A stretch of DNA of 64,000 nucleotides from Virgibacillus natechei. GTDB taxonomy: Bacteria; Bacillota; Bacilli; Bacillales; Amphibacillaceae. The notes beneath the pieces are model-generated. The model was not told where the DNA came from, ran no database searches, and saw only the letters and a program-made list of their open reading frames with translations. Position 1 is the first letter of the stretch; each line of letters starts with the position of its first letter. This document shows, piece by piece, positions 9,392 to 16,988 of this stretch. The position numbers and the translations under genes were made by a program. Location of the stretch: assembly GCF_026013645.1 (NCBI RefSeq), contig NZ_CP110224.1, positions 1,860,001-1,924,000 on the forward strand, read 5' to 3'.

Positions 9392-9982
9392 ATGTATAAA
9401 CAAATACTCGGTATAAGCCTTATTTTGATATTAGCGGGGATTATATTAGTAAATTTTGTACAACAAAATAATGAAACACAAGAAGATGATTTGAGTGAAA
9501 TGAATGGTGATCCACCTTCACAAGGTGGGGCGATAGCTCCTGATAGTATTGGACTTGACCCAGGTGAGGATGCACCGGAATTTGAGTTGGAAACATTAAA
9601 TGGAGATAGGATAAAACTATCTGATCTAGAGGGTAAAAAGGTTATTCTTAATTTTTGGGCGACATGGTGTGGACCTTGTCGTGACGAAATGCCCGAAATG
9701 CAGGAATTTTATGATGAGCATGATGACGAAGTAGAAATGCTTGCAGTTAATTTGACGGATACGGAAACAAATGAGTCGGATATACCAAAATTCATTGATG
9801 AATTTGGGTTCACATATCCTATACTACTGGATGAAGATGGTGCTGTAAGTGATGAATATAAAGGGTCTATTGCAGTTCCTACAACCTATTTTATCGGCAC
9901 AGATGGTGTTATCCAGGCTCCTCCCAGAATTGGACCTATGACCTATGAATTTATGGAGGAGACAATAAATTCAATTAATTAA
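9392..9982 (+). CDS. membrane-anchored thioredoxin-like thiol-disulfide oxidoreductase (YneN/ResA family)
   Basis: The protein has 196 residues. An N-terminal signal anchor (residues 5-24) is followed by an acidic linker and a TlpA/ResA-type thioredoxin fold. The redox motif WCGPC (C93, C96) sits in the usual FWATWCGPC setting, and the cis-proline appears as VPTTYF. It should face the outside and pass electrons from a CcdA-type transporter to extracytoplasmic thiols. B. subtilis yneN holds the same place after citB. The ATG at 9392 follows AGGGGGG. No heme-protein gene is adjacent, so the target is unknown. Confidence 0.85.
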   Translation: MYKQILGISLILILAGIILVNFVQQNNETQEDDLSEMNGDPPSQGGAIAPDSIGLDPGEDAPEFELETLNGDRIKLSDLEGKKVILNFWATWCGPCRDEMPEMQEFYDEHDDEVEMLAVNLTDTETNESDIPKFIDEFGFTYPILLDEDGAVSDEYKGSIAVPTTYFIGTDGVIQAPPRIGPMTYEFMEETINSIN

Positions 9983-10046
9983 ATGAATTAATTGTTATAA
10001 ATTTGAAATAAGTGGTGATACTTCTAAATAAAAGGAGTGAGCCACT

Positions 10047-10193
10047 ATTTCTTTAAAGAAAAGACTTGCATTTGATGAATTAGTCCAGGAGAACCGTCAA
10101 CAGATTATGAAAGACCATTTACAAATGGAGAAAATTGAAGAAAATATAGAAAAGAAAATGCATCAATCCGTAAAACGTAAAGAAATCGAATAA
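10047..10193 (+). CDS. FbpB-family small basic protein with an apparent ATT start
   Basis: A 48-residue basic protein (initiator, then SLKKRLAFDELVQENRQQ and a charged helix) resembles the FbpB small basic proteins that act with Fur-controlled RNA in Bacillus. The frame is closed by TGA at 10038-10040. Between that stop and the conserved N-terminus no ATG, GTG or TTG exists. AAAGGAG at 10031-10037 points to ATT at 10047, nine bases on, exactly where the family has its methionine. ATT initiation is rare but known (infC). A terminator follows closely. A sequencing error or decay is the alternative; codon content looks intact. Confidence 0.6.
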   Translation: MSLKKRLAFDELVQENRQQIMKDHLQMEKIEENIEKKMHQSVKRKEIE

Positions 10194-10207
10194 TTTGTTA
10201 TAATGTC

Positions 10208-10248
10208 CCTGAGGAGGCTCTTATAAAAGACTGCCTCAGGTTTTTTTT
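10208..10248 (+). terminator. rho-independent terminator after the FbpB-like gene
   Basis: Stem CCTGAGG (10208-10214) and CCTCAGG (10234-10240), followed by eight Ts. Confidence 0.85.
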
Positions 10249-10322
10249 ACCATGATCATTTTCAGTATAGTAATCCTTTTTCATGAAAAAATAGTAATAA
10301 TTCTGTTGGAAAGGAGTATGAG

Positions 10323-10556
10323 ATGATGACTAATAAAAATAACCAGCCAAAGCCAGATGATCGCAGTGATAATGTAGAAAAACTTCAGGACATGGTTCAA
10401 GATACGATTCAAAACATTGAAAAGTCGCATGAAACAATGAAATTTTCTTCAGGGCAAGCAGAAGAACAAATTAAAGCGAAAAACAAACGTCGTGAAGAAG
10501 CAATAGATGGAATGCGAAATGAAATTAAGGATGAATATTACGACAACAAACAATGA
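10323..10556 (+). CDS. tlp: small acid-soluble spore protein Tlp
   Basis: A 77-residue, strongly hydrophilic protein. The family signature PKPDDRSDNVEKLQDMV is followed by a charged helix (KAKNKRREEAIDGMRNEIKDE). Tlp is a minor SASP made in the forespore; its exact role in the spore is not well defined. Position after the yneN-like gene and before yneP matches B. subtilis. Two ATG codons (10323, 10326) follow AAGGAG; the first has a six-base spacing. SspN, which sits next to tlp in B. subtilis, is not seen; the FbpB-like gene takes that place. Confidence 0.93.
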   Translation: MMTNKNNQPKPDDRSDNVEKLQDMVQDTIQNIEKSHETMKFSSGQAEEQIKAKNKRREEAIDGMRNEIKDEYYDNKQ

Positions 10557-10563
10557 TAGCTCT

Positions 10564-10599
10564 AAAGAACCTTCAACCAGTAGTGTTGAGGTTCTTTTA
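10564..10599 (+). terminator. rho-independent terminator of tlp
   Basis: Stem AAAGAACCTTCAAC (from 10564) pairs with GTTGAGGTTCTTTT (to about 10598) with one mismatch; the 3' arm ends in Ts. Confidence 0.8.
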
Positions 10600-10677
10600 T
10601 TATGCTTAATAAGCTAGTATAAATTATAATTATGATACGATAGAATGTATATGGAGCAAAATGGAGGGGAATACAAC

Positions 10678-11100
10678 GTGAATAAAGTAAGCACACCAAT
10701 TGATGTAAGATACCAAGAAACAGATCAGATGGGAGTTGTATACCATGCTAATTATTTAGTGTGGTTTGAAATAGGTCGAACGAAATATATTGAAGAATTG
10801 GGGTTTAACTATTCTGACATGGAGAAGAACAATGTTGTATCACCTGTTACTGATGCTCAAGTTTCATTTAAGAAGCCTATTCGGTATGGGGAGGAAGCTA
10901 TAGTAGAAACCTGGTTAGCAAAATATGATGGTATACGCACCGAATATGGCTACAACATAAAAGATTCCGATGGTGCTATTGCAGTCAGTGGTACTACGCA
11001 GCATGTAATTGTAAAAAAGGATAATTTTCGTCCGTTATCACTGCGTAAGGCCTTTCCTGACTGGCATCAATCCTACATACAACAAATTGAAGGAGAATAA
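10678..11100 (+). CDS. acyl-CoA thioesterase, 4HBT hotdog family (YneP)
   Basis: A 140-residue single hotdog-fold protein. The active-site aspartate lies in YQETDQMGVVYHANYL, the typical 4-hydroxybenzoyl-CoA thioesterase motif. It should hydrolyse an acyl-CoA; the physiological substrate is not known for this subgroup. The frame is open for 11 codons upstream, but GTG 10678 is chosen because GGAGGGG lies eight bases before it and homologues start there. yneQ follows two bases after the stop, with its ribosome site inside this gene, so the pair is translationally coupled. Confidence 0.9.
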   Translation: MNKVSTPIDVRYQETDQMGVVYHANYLVWFEIGRTKYIEELGFNYSDMEKNNVVSPVTDAQVSFKKPIRYGEEAIVETWLAKYDGIRTEYGYNIKDSDGAIAVSGTTQHVIVKKDNFRPLSLRKAFPDWHQSYIQQIEGE

Positions 11101-11102
11101 CA

Positions 11103-11402
11103 ATGGCTTTTGGAGTGAAAAGGGAAGAGTTAACTCTATGGAAAAGAAATGTCGAGAATGGCAATATCGCTTTTTTAACTCATTATTGGATGGATGATCG
11201 GTTTCCTAATTGCAATACTGTTACAAAGGTCGGCTGTAGTAATATAGAAAAGTTAAAATCCTGGGGAGAATCTTATGGACTACTAGAAAATTGGATCCAT
11301 CGAGATGAGAAATATCCACATTTTGACTTATTTGGTGAATACCAAAAGGATATATTGCAACGGGAAGATAAGTGGGATCATATAGAAAGGTTTAGATTGT
11401 AA
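11103..11402 (+). CDS. yneQ: conserved protein YneQ, unknown function
   Basis: A 99-residue soluble protein starting MAFGVKREEL, with conserved blocks IAFLTHYWMDDRFP, TVTKVGC and DHIERFRL. It is found across Bacillaceae next to yneP, and no function is assigned. Its ribosome site GGAG is in the last codons of yneP. A terminator shared with the convergent yneR gene follows. Confidence 0.85.
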   Translation: MAFGVKREELTLWKRNVENGNIAFLTHYWMDDRFPNCNTVTKVGCSNIEKLKSWGESYGLLENWIHRDEKYPHFDLFGEYQKDILQREDKWDHIERFRL

Positions 11403-11433
11403 GAAATCTTATGACTTTTGACTAGGACATAAT

Positions 11434-11460
11434 AAAAAAAGGCGCACAATGCCTTTTTTT
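11434..11460. terminator. bidirectional terminator between yneQ and yneR
   Basis: AAAAAAAGGC (11434-11443) pairs with GCCTTTTTTT (11451-11460). The A and T runs on both arms suit termination on either strand. Confidence 0.85.
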
Positions 11461-11465
11461 ATTAT

Positions 11466-11762
11466 TTATATATATTTAAAATCCGGCTCCATTAATTTTC
11501 TATTCATGTTAATTTTTAAATCGTTATCTTCAAAATACCAGACATCTTTGCTTTCAATATAAAAAATTATATTATCTATCTCAGCAGAGGAATAAATATT
11601 CTCAGGATTTTCCTTTTTTATTCCTAATGAAAATCCAGGGATATTCCCTCCAAAACCACCGTACCTTACATAGAACCGTAAATATGTAGGTTCTGTTATA
11701 TCCAATTCCTTTTGGTACCATTTAGCTGCCTCTTTGCTGATTTGTAATTTCAATGAATTCAT
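11466..11762 (-). CDS. yneR: HesB-like protein YneR without cluster cysteines
   Basis: A 98-residue protein of the HesB/IscA-like fold (KEAAKWYQKELD, LRFYVRYGGFG, GFSLGI). True A-type iron-sulfur carriers have three conserved cysteines; this protein has none at all, so it probably cannot hold a cluster in the normal way. B. subtilis YneR has the same place and size. The role is unknown. yidD follows upstream on the same strand with a 30-base gap, which may allow co-transcription. Confidence 0.85.
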   Translation of the reverse strand: MNSLKLQISKEAAKWYQKELDITEPTYLRFYVRYGGFGGNIPGFSLGIKKENPENIYSSAEIDNIIFYIESKDVWYFEDNDLKINMNRKLMEPDFKYI

Positions 11763-11792
11763 CTCCTTACAGAGTCAATTTTTTAATTATGG

Positions 11793-12017
11793 TTATTTTT
11801 TCTTTTTTTCAGGTACTAAATCGACCCCACCAGGATGTAAAGGGTGGCACTTACCAATTCTTTTAAGTGTTAAGTATCCACCTTTAACAGCTCCGAAACG
11901 TTCGAAAGCTTCAAGGCCGTATTCGGAGCATGTTGGATAAAATCTACAAGAAGGTGGTTTCAAGGGGCTTATCCCTTTACGATAGAATTTAATTAGTCCT
12001 ATAAAAATATATTTCAT
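11793..12017 (-). CDS. yidD: membrane protein insertion efficiency factor YidD
   Basis: A 74-residue basic amphipathic protein with the YidD signature [22 protein letters not shown] and a third cysteine in KCHPLHPGG. It sits at the inner face of the membrane and aids YidC-dependent insertion. AAGGA precedes ATG 12017. It is located away from rnpA-yidC, as often seen in Bacillaceae. It lies 18 bases after folE2. Confidence 0.95.
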   Translation of the reverse strand: MKYIFIGLIKFYRKGISPLKPPSCRFYPTCSEYGLEAFERFGAVKGGYLTLKRIGKCHPLHPGGVDLVPEKKKK

Positions 12018-12035
12018 ATGAATAGTCCTTTTTAC

Positions 12036-12968
12036 TCACTTTTCATCATTTCGCTTATCATAACTTACGGAAGCAATTGCATCGTGTAGATGAATGGACT
12101 CTTCATTTCTGCAGGAAACTTTAAATGCAGTTACATGAGGCATTTCATATAAATCTGCAGCTACTAGACGAACCATATCCTCAACAAAACGAGGATTCTC
12201 ATACGCTTGTTCCGTTACCATTTTCTCATCAGGTCGTTTCAAAACAGGATGTAGTCTTGCACTGGCATTACTTTCTGCCGCTTCCAGTAGCAACTCTTTC
12301 CAGTCACTAGTTGTTTCATCAAAGTCATCTGAGAGCGATGTTTCCATTGTGATTTCTCCCCTTTGATTATGTGCGCTATATTCACTTATTTCTTTAGAAC
12401 AAGGGCACAATGTCGTAATTAAACCAGAAAGAGATGTATTAACTGTATACCCATGTAAGCTATCATAGGAAACATGAATGGTAACATCTGCATGATTGAT
12501 TCCTGATAAACCTGATGCAGGAGCTTTCCTTTCAAAAAACCAAGGGAATGCTAGTTTTATCGTTGCATCTTCCTGGTCGAGTCGCTCTGCTAACTCTTTT
12601 GTAAAGTTTTTAAGTGTAGCTATATCAACTGTAAATCCTTTTTCATAATAATCATTTAATTGTTGTGTGAAACGACTCATGTTCGTCCCTTTACTTGTGT
12701 TTTTTAAACTTGATGTAAATTCTATGGTACCAACACTAGTCTGAGTAGTTGGTTTTAAATTACTCAATATAGTAATTGGGTGCTTCACGTTTGCTACTCC
12801 AACAGCATCAATATCAAAAAGAAAATCTTTTTTTGTATTCTGTAAATCTGCCATGTCATTCTTCTTGACAGGTTTTGATTTTGGAAGAGGGTTTACTGAA
12901 CCGAATAATTTATGTCGATCTGCTTTTTTTGGTAATTTTTTAATTGGAAATGTTGTCGTTTTATCCAT
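12036..12968 (-). CDS. folE2: GTP cyclohydrolase FolE2 (type IB)
   Basis: A 310-residue type IB GTP cyclohydrolase; converts GTP to 7,8-dihydroneopterin triphosphate, the first step of folate and queuosine precursor synthesis. The catalytic/metal region TTLCPCSKEISEYSAHNQRG is present (CPC at 188-190). FolE2 enzymes work with metals other than zinc and are often induced by zinc shortage. A Zur box was looked for in the 100-bp upstream gap, with no clear match. An AAAGGGCG ribosome site precedes the ATG. Other folate-related genes (dfrA, thyA, fhs) lie elsewhere in the window. Confidence 0.96.
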   Translation of the reverse strand: MDKTTTFPIKKLPKKADRHKLFGSVNPLPKSKPVKKNDMADLQNTKKDFLFDIDAVGVANVKHPITILSNLKPTTQTSVGTIEFTSSLKNTSKGTNMSRFTQQLNDYYEKGFTVDIATLKNFTKELAERLDQEDATIKLAFPWFFERKAPASGLSGINHADVTIHVSYDSLHGYTVNTSLSGLITTLCPCSKEISEYSAHNQRGEITMETSLSDDFDETTSDWKELLLEAAESNASARLHPVLKRPDEKMVTEQAYENPRFVEDMVRLVAADLYEMPHVTAFKVSCRNEESIHLHDAIASVSYDKRNDEK

Positions 12969-13072
12969 AACATAACGCCCTTTCTAATATGACTAACTGT
13001 AAGTATACTAAATGCTACCGGTTATATTCAATTGATTGGATTCAAGATGTGTTGATCCATGATTTTTTTGTA

Positions 13073-13660
13073 TTACATCCATGAGATTTTCGGCTCGGTT
13101 TTATTTTTAATTCGTTTAATATTATCAATATGCCTATAAAGAATAAAAGCAGCTAACAAGGAAGTGACAATTATGAGACCCACTTCATTTAAAATGATAG
13201 ACGCAATCACAGCAACCACTCCAGTAATCATCGAGGCAAGGGATACATACTTTGATATATAAAGTGTTAAAAGAAAGCTTGTAATTATAATGAGAAATAG
13301 CAAGGGATTAATACCTAAGATTATCCCACCAGAAGTTGCTACAGATTTTCCGCCTTTAAATTTAGCGAAAATAGGGTATGTATGCCCTATGACAGCAAAT
13401 AATCCAATAACTAAACGGGACATTTCTGCATCAGCTAAGAATAATAAAGGAATTAATGTAGCAATTGTTCCTTTTAATATATCGGCTATTGTGACGATAC
13501 TTCCTGCTTTGAATCCTAAGGTTCGAAAAGTATTTGTTGCCCCCATATTTCCACTTCCGTGTTGACGTATATCTATACGATACCCAAGTTTACCGACAAT
13601 AAGCGCTGAAGGTATTGACCCTAACAGATATGCTATTAACCCAAACAGTAAATACTCCAT
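13073..13660 (-). CDS. plsY: glycerol-3-phosphate acyltransferase PlsY
   Basis: A 195-residue integral membrane enzyme with five hydrophobic segments. The catalytic motifs are visible: [16 protein letters not shown] after the first helix, and [12 protein letters not shown]. PlsY transfers the acyl group from acyl-phosphate (made by PlsX) to glycerol-3-phosphate, the first committed step of phospholipid synthesis. The ATG at 13660 has AGGATG just upstream. Divergent from yneT and parE, the same arrangement as yneS-yneT-parE in B. subtilis. Confidence 0.96.
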   Translation of the reverse strand: MEYLLFGLIAYLLGSIPSALIVGKLGYRIDIRQHGSGNMGATNTFRTLGFKAGSIVTIADILKGTIATLIPLLFLADAEMSRLVIGLFAVIGHTYPIFAKFKGGKSVATSGGIILGINPLLFLIIITSFLLTLYISKYVSLASMITGVVAVIASIILNEVGLIIVTSLLAAFILYRHIDNIKRIKNKTEPKISWM

Positions 13661-13888
13661 AATTCATCCTACTCTCATCGTTATTATAAAATAAGTGCAT
13701 ACTATGTTACTTATTTTAGCACGAAGTAAGGAATGAAAGAACCTTTAATAGATTTATATTGCTTTGTTTTTTGAATATAAAGCGGATCATGTTTTTACCC
13801 TGTATAATTAGGGTAGTTAAATGAAGTTAATTTTGAAGTGGAGTAAGGAAGGAAACTAGGATTGAATTTAAAATAAAAATGTGAATAA

Positions 13889-14186
13889 AGCATCCTTAGA
13901 GGGTACTCAGGCTTTACACTGGAATTTAATGATAGGTATGATGGATATGTAGGGGGGAAAGATATTTATAGACTCAATCTCGTCTTGAAAAATAAAGAGA
14001 TAGGTATCATTGATGCTTATGCAACAGACAGTTATATGATAGAATTGAACTTAGTCACATTAGACGACGCTTGAAAATCTTTTTCCACCATATCAAGGAA
14101 CTCCCCTTCTACGGGCAAATACATTAGATGAAAACCAGAATTTAACAGGATTTAAACAAATTTGCTGGTCAAATAACATTGAATGA
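13889..14186 (+). pseudogene. decayed gene of unknown family
   Basis: Coding-like text with no start and a frameshift. From 13901 one frame reads GYSGFTLEFNDRYDGYVGG then IYRLNLVLKNKEIGIIDAYA and stops at 14072. Sliding one base before that stop continues as TLENLFPPYQGTPLLRAN and NLTGFKQICWSNN to a stop at 14184. Together that is about 98 codons with protein-like composition. No family is recognised. It lies in the 590-bp gap between the divergent plsY and yneT genes; the rest of that gap shows only a TATAAT at 13803. Confidence 0.5.
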
Positions 14187-14251
14187 TATCTTCAGAAGTA
14201 GTAGAAAAAAATGAACTTAAAAAAATAATTATATAGAAGGAGAATGGTACT

Positions 14252-14665
14252 ATGAGTTGGGAAAATCCATCAAATGAAACGTTGAAGCACGTGTTGGAAA
14301 CTGCGCATACAATTGCTGTTGTTGGCCTGTCTGATAACCCTGATAAGACTGCCTTTCAAATCTCAAAAATCATGCAGGAAAACGGATATAGGATTATACC
14401 AGTTAATCCAAACGTGGAAGAGGTACTCGGCGAAAAAGCCTATCCGACGCTTACGGATATTCCTGATAACATTGATATCATCAATGTTTTTAGAAGACCA
14501 GAACATTTACCTGATATAGCAAAAGAGGCTGCTCAAACGGATTGTAGTGTATTCTGGGCACAACAAGGTATAATAAGTGAAGAAGCATATGACTATTTAA
14601 AAGAACGTGACTTTACTGTAATGATGGATTTATGTATTAAAGTTGTACACAGTGTCTTAATTTAA
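14252..14665 (+). CDS. yneT: CoA-binding domain protein (YneT/YccU family)
   Basis: A 137-residue single Rossmann-type CoA-binding domain. The nucleotide loop is TIAVVGLSDNPDKTAFQIS, and VNVFRRPEHL and MDLCIKV are typical of the family. Such stand-alone domains resemble the N-terminal part of succinyl-CoA synthetase alpha, but lack the catalytic domain; the role is unknown. GAAGGAG precedes ATG 14252. It keeps the position just before parE. Confidence 0.9.
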   Translation: MSWENPSNETLKHVLETAHTIAVVGLSDNPDKTAFQISKIMQENGYRIIPVNPNVEEVLGEKAYPTLTDIPDNIDIINVFRRPEHLPDIAKEAAQTDCSVFWAQQGIISEEAYDYLKERDFTVMMDLCIKVVHSVLI

Positions 14666-14677
14666 AATTTAACAGTA

Positions 14678-14707
14678 AAAGGATGACAAAAGCGTCATCC
14701 TTTTTAT
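14678..14707 (+). terminator. rho-independent terminator of yneT
   Basis: AAAGGATGAC (14678-14688) pairs with GTCATCCTTTTT (14695-14706). Confidence 0.88.
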
Positions 14708-14904
14708 CTGCAATCCGCTTCAAGCAAACCATTATATCAATGCATGGCTCATTCAAGTATAGTATACTTATTATCATGTTTTGGTTACTATTAGTTTTAA
14801 AGTATAATCAATTAGGTATTTACAATGAAAAACATTTGTTCTATTATGATGTATAAAGATTAATGAATAGGACGTTCACTAGAGCGAAGGGGGTCGAGAG
14901 TGAT

Positions 14905-16869
14905 TTGACTAAAAATCCAACACAATATTCAGAGGATTCCATCCAAGTTTTAGAAGGTCTTGATGCTGTTAGGAAAAGGCCTGGAATGTATATAGGTAGT
15001 ACAGATACTCGTGGTTTACATCACTTAGTATTTGAAATTGTTGATAATGCAGTTGACGAGGCCTTATCAGGCTATGGCAATTTTATTAAGGTGAAACTAC
15101 ATAAAGACAACAGTATTTCTATTGAGGACAGCGGACGAGGAATACCCACTGGCATGCATAGTACTGGAAAACCTACTATTGAGGTTATTTTTACTGTTCT
15201 TCATGCTGGAGGAAAATTTGGACAAGGTGGTTATAAGACGAGTGGTGGCTTACATGGTGTAGGTGGATCTGTAGTAAATGCTTTGTCCGAATGGTTTGAC
15301 GTGACAGTGTATCGCGATGGTCATACCTATCATCAACGTTTTGAAAATGGCGGTAAGCCTGTTGGGTCATTGGAAACGAAAGGAACTACAAGGAAGACTG
15401 GGACGATTATTCATTTTAAACCGGATGCTTCTATATTCACGGCTACTGTTTATGATTTCGAAATATTATCGGAAAGATTACGTGAATCTGCATTCTTATT
15501 AAAAGGTTTAAAGGTTCAATTAGTTGATAGTCGAAAAGATCAAGAAGATCAAGATGAAATTTATCAATATCCGAAGGGACTTGAGTCATTTGTTGATTAT
15601 TTAAATGAAGAGAAAGATTCCTTACATCAAGTTGTATCATTTGAGGGAGAACAACAGGGGTTTGAAGTCGACTTTGCTTTTCAATTTAATGATGGGTATG
15701 CGGAAAGTATGCTTTCCTTTGTTAACCATGTTCGAACAAGGGATGGGGGAACGCATGAATCTGGTGCGCGTACAGGAATTACAAGAACTTTTAATGATTA
15801 TGCACGAAGAGCTGGTCTCTTAAAGGAAAAAGAAAAAAACCTAGAAGGTACTGATATTCGTGAGGGATTAACAGCTATTGTTTCTGTTCGTATTCCCGAA
15901 GAGAAGTTGCAATTTGAAGGTCAAACAAAAGGGAAATTAGGGACGACCGAAGCCCGTTCCATTGTAGATTCAATTGTTTCTGAGAAACTCTCTTATTTTC
16001 TAGAAGAAAACCCTGACATATCTGGATTATTAATCAGAAAATCGATTAAGGCGAAAGAAGCACGAGAAGCAGCTCGAAAAGCACGAGAAGATGCCAGAAC
16101 GGGAAAGAATAAGCGTAGAAAAGACACAATTTTAAGTGGGAAACTAACACCAGCACAGTCAAGAAATGCTAAGAAGAATGAACTCTATTTAGTAGAGGGG
16201 GATTCCGCAGGGGGTTCTGCAAAACAGGGAAGAGACAGGAAGTTTCAAGCTATTCTTCCCTTACGCGGAAAAGTTATTAATACAGAAAAAGCAAAACTGC
16301 AGGATGTGTTCAAGAATGAGGAAATTTCGACCATCATTCATACGATAGGTGCTGGTGTAGGGGGGGACTTTGATTTAGAGGATGTACAATACGACAAAAT
16401 AATCATCATGACAGACGCTGATACTGACGGCGCTCATATTCAAGTCTTATTACTAACTTTCTTCTACCGTTATATGCGCTCACTTGTTGAATCTGGTAAA
16501 ATTTTCATTGCGCTTCCACCTCTATATAAAGTTTCCAAAGGAAAAGGTAAGAAGGAGAAAGTTGCTTACGCTTGGGATGAAGAAAAGATGAAGGAAGTAA
16601 TAAAGGAATTTAAGAATGGTTATATTATTCAGCGGTATAAGGGGTTAGGTGAGATGAATGCAGACCAGCTGTGGGAAACTACTATGAACCCTGAAACCCG
16701 TACATTGATTCGAGTTACGATAGAGGATCTGGCCAGAGCTGAACGACGAGTGACGACCTTAATGGGGGATAAAGTTGAACCAAGAAGAAAATGGATCGAA
16801 GGGAACGTAGAATTTGATATGGATAAAGATGCTAACATTTTAGAGAACGATAAAATTCATACGGATTAA
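14905..16869 (+). CDS. parE: DNA topoisomerase IV subunit B ParE
   Basis: GHKL ATPase/TOPRIM subunit of the decatenating topoisomerase, about 654 residues. ATPase motifs EIVDNAVDEA and GGLHGVGGSVVNALS, and TOPRIM motifs LVEGDSAGGSAKQG and DADTDGAHI, are intact. Start: an ATG at 14863 gives 14 more residues but has no ribosome site. TTG 14905 follows AAGGGGG by 11 bases, and the conserved start region (YSEDSIQVLEGL) begins shortly after, so TTG is preferred, with modest certainty. parC follows after 120 bases and the two act as a heterotetramer. Confidence 0.96.
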   Translation: MTKNPTQYSEDSIQVLEGLDAVRKRPGMYIGSTDTRGLHHLVFEIVDNAVDEALSGYGNFIKVKLHKDNSISIEDSGRGIPTGMHSTGKPTIEVIFTVLHAGGKFGQGGYKTSGGLHGVGGSVVNALSEWFDVTVYRDGHTYHQRFENGGKPVGSLETKGTTRKTGTIIHFKPDASIFTATVYDFEILSERLRESAFLLKGLKVQLVDSRKDQEDQDEIYQYPKGLESFVDYLNEEKDSLHQVVSFEGEQQGFEVDFAFQFNDGYAESMLSFVNHVRTRDGGTHESGARTGITRTFNDYARRAGLLKEKEKNLEGTDIREGLTAIVSVRIPEEKLQFEGQTKGKLGTTEARSIVDSIVSEKLSYFLEENPDISGLLIRKSIKAKEAREAARKAREDARTGKNKRRKDTILSGKLTPAQSRNAKKNELYLVEGDSAGGSAKQGRDRKFQAILPLRGKVINTEKAKLQDVFKNEEISTIIHTIGAGVGGDFDLEDVQYDKIIIMTDADTDGAHIQVLLLTFFYRYMRSLVESGKIFIALPPLYKVSKGKGKKEKVAYAWDEEKMKEVIKEFKNGYIIQRYKGLGEMNADQLWETTMNPETRTLIRVTIEDLARAERRVTTLMGDKVEPRRKWIEGNVEFDMDKDANILENDKIHTD

Positions 16870-16988
16870 TCAAGATTAAGTCCCCTTCTTCTACCCCGAA
16901 GCATATTTAAATACCACGTTTTTCTTTTATTAACATGGTTATTACGATACAGAAAAAAATATTTTATTAAAGATTAGGGGGGGTTGTT

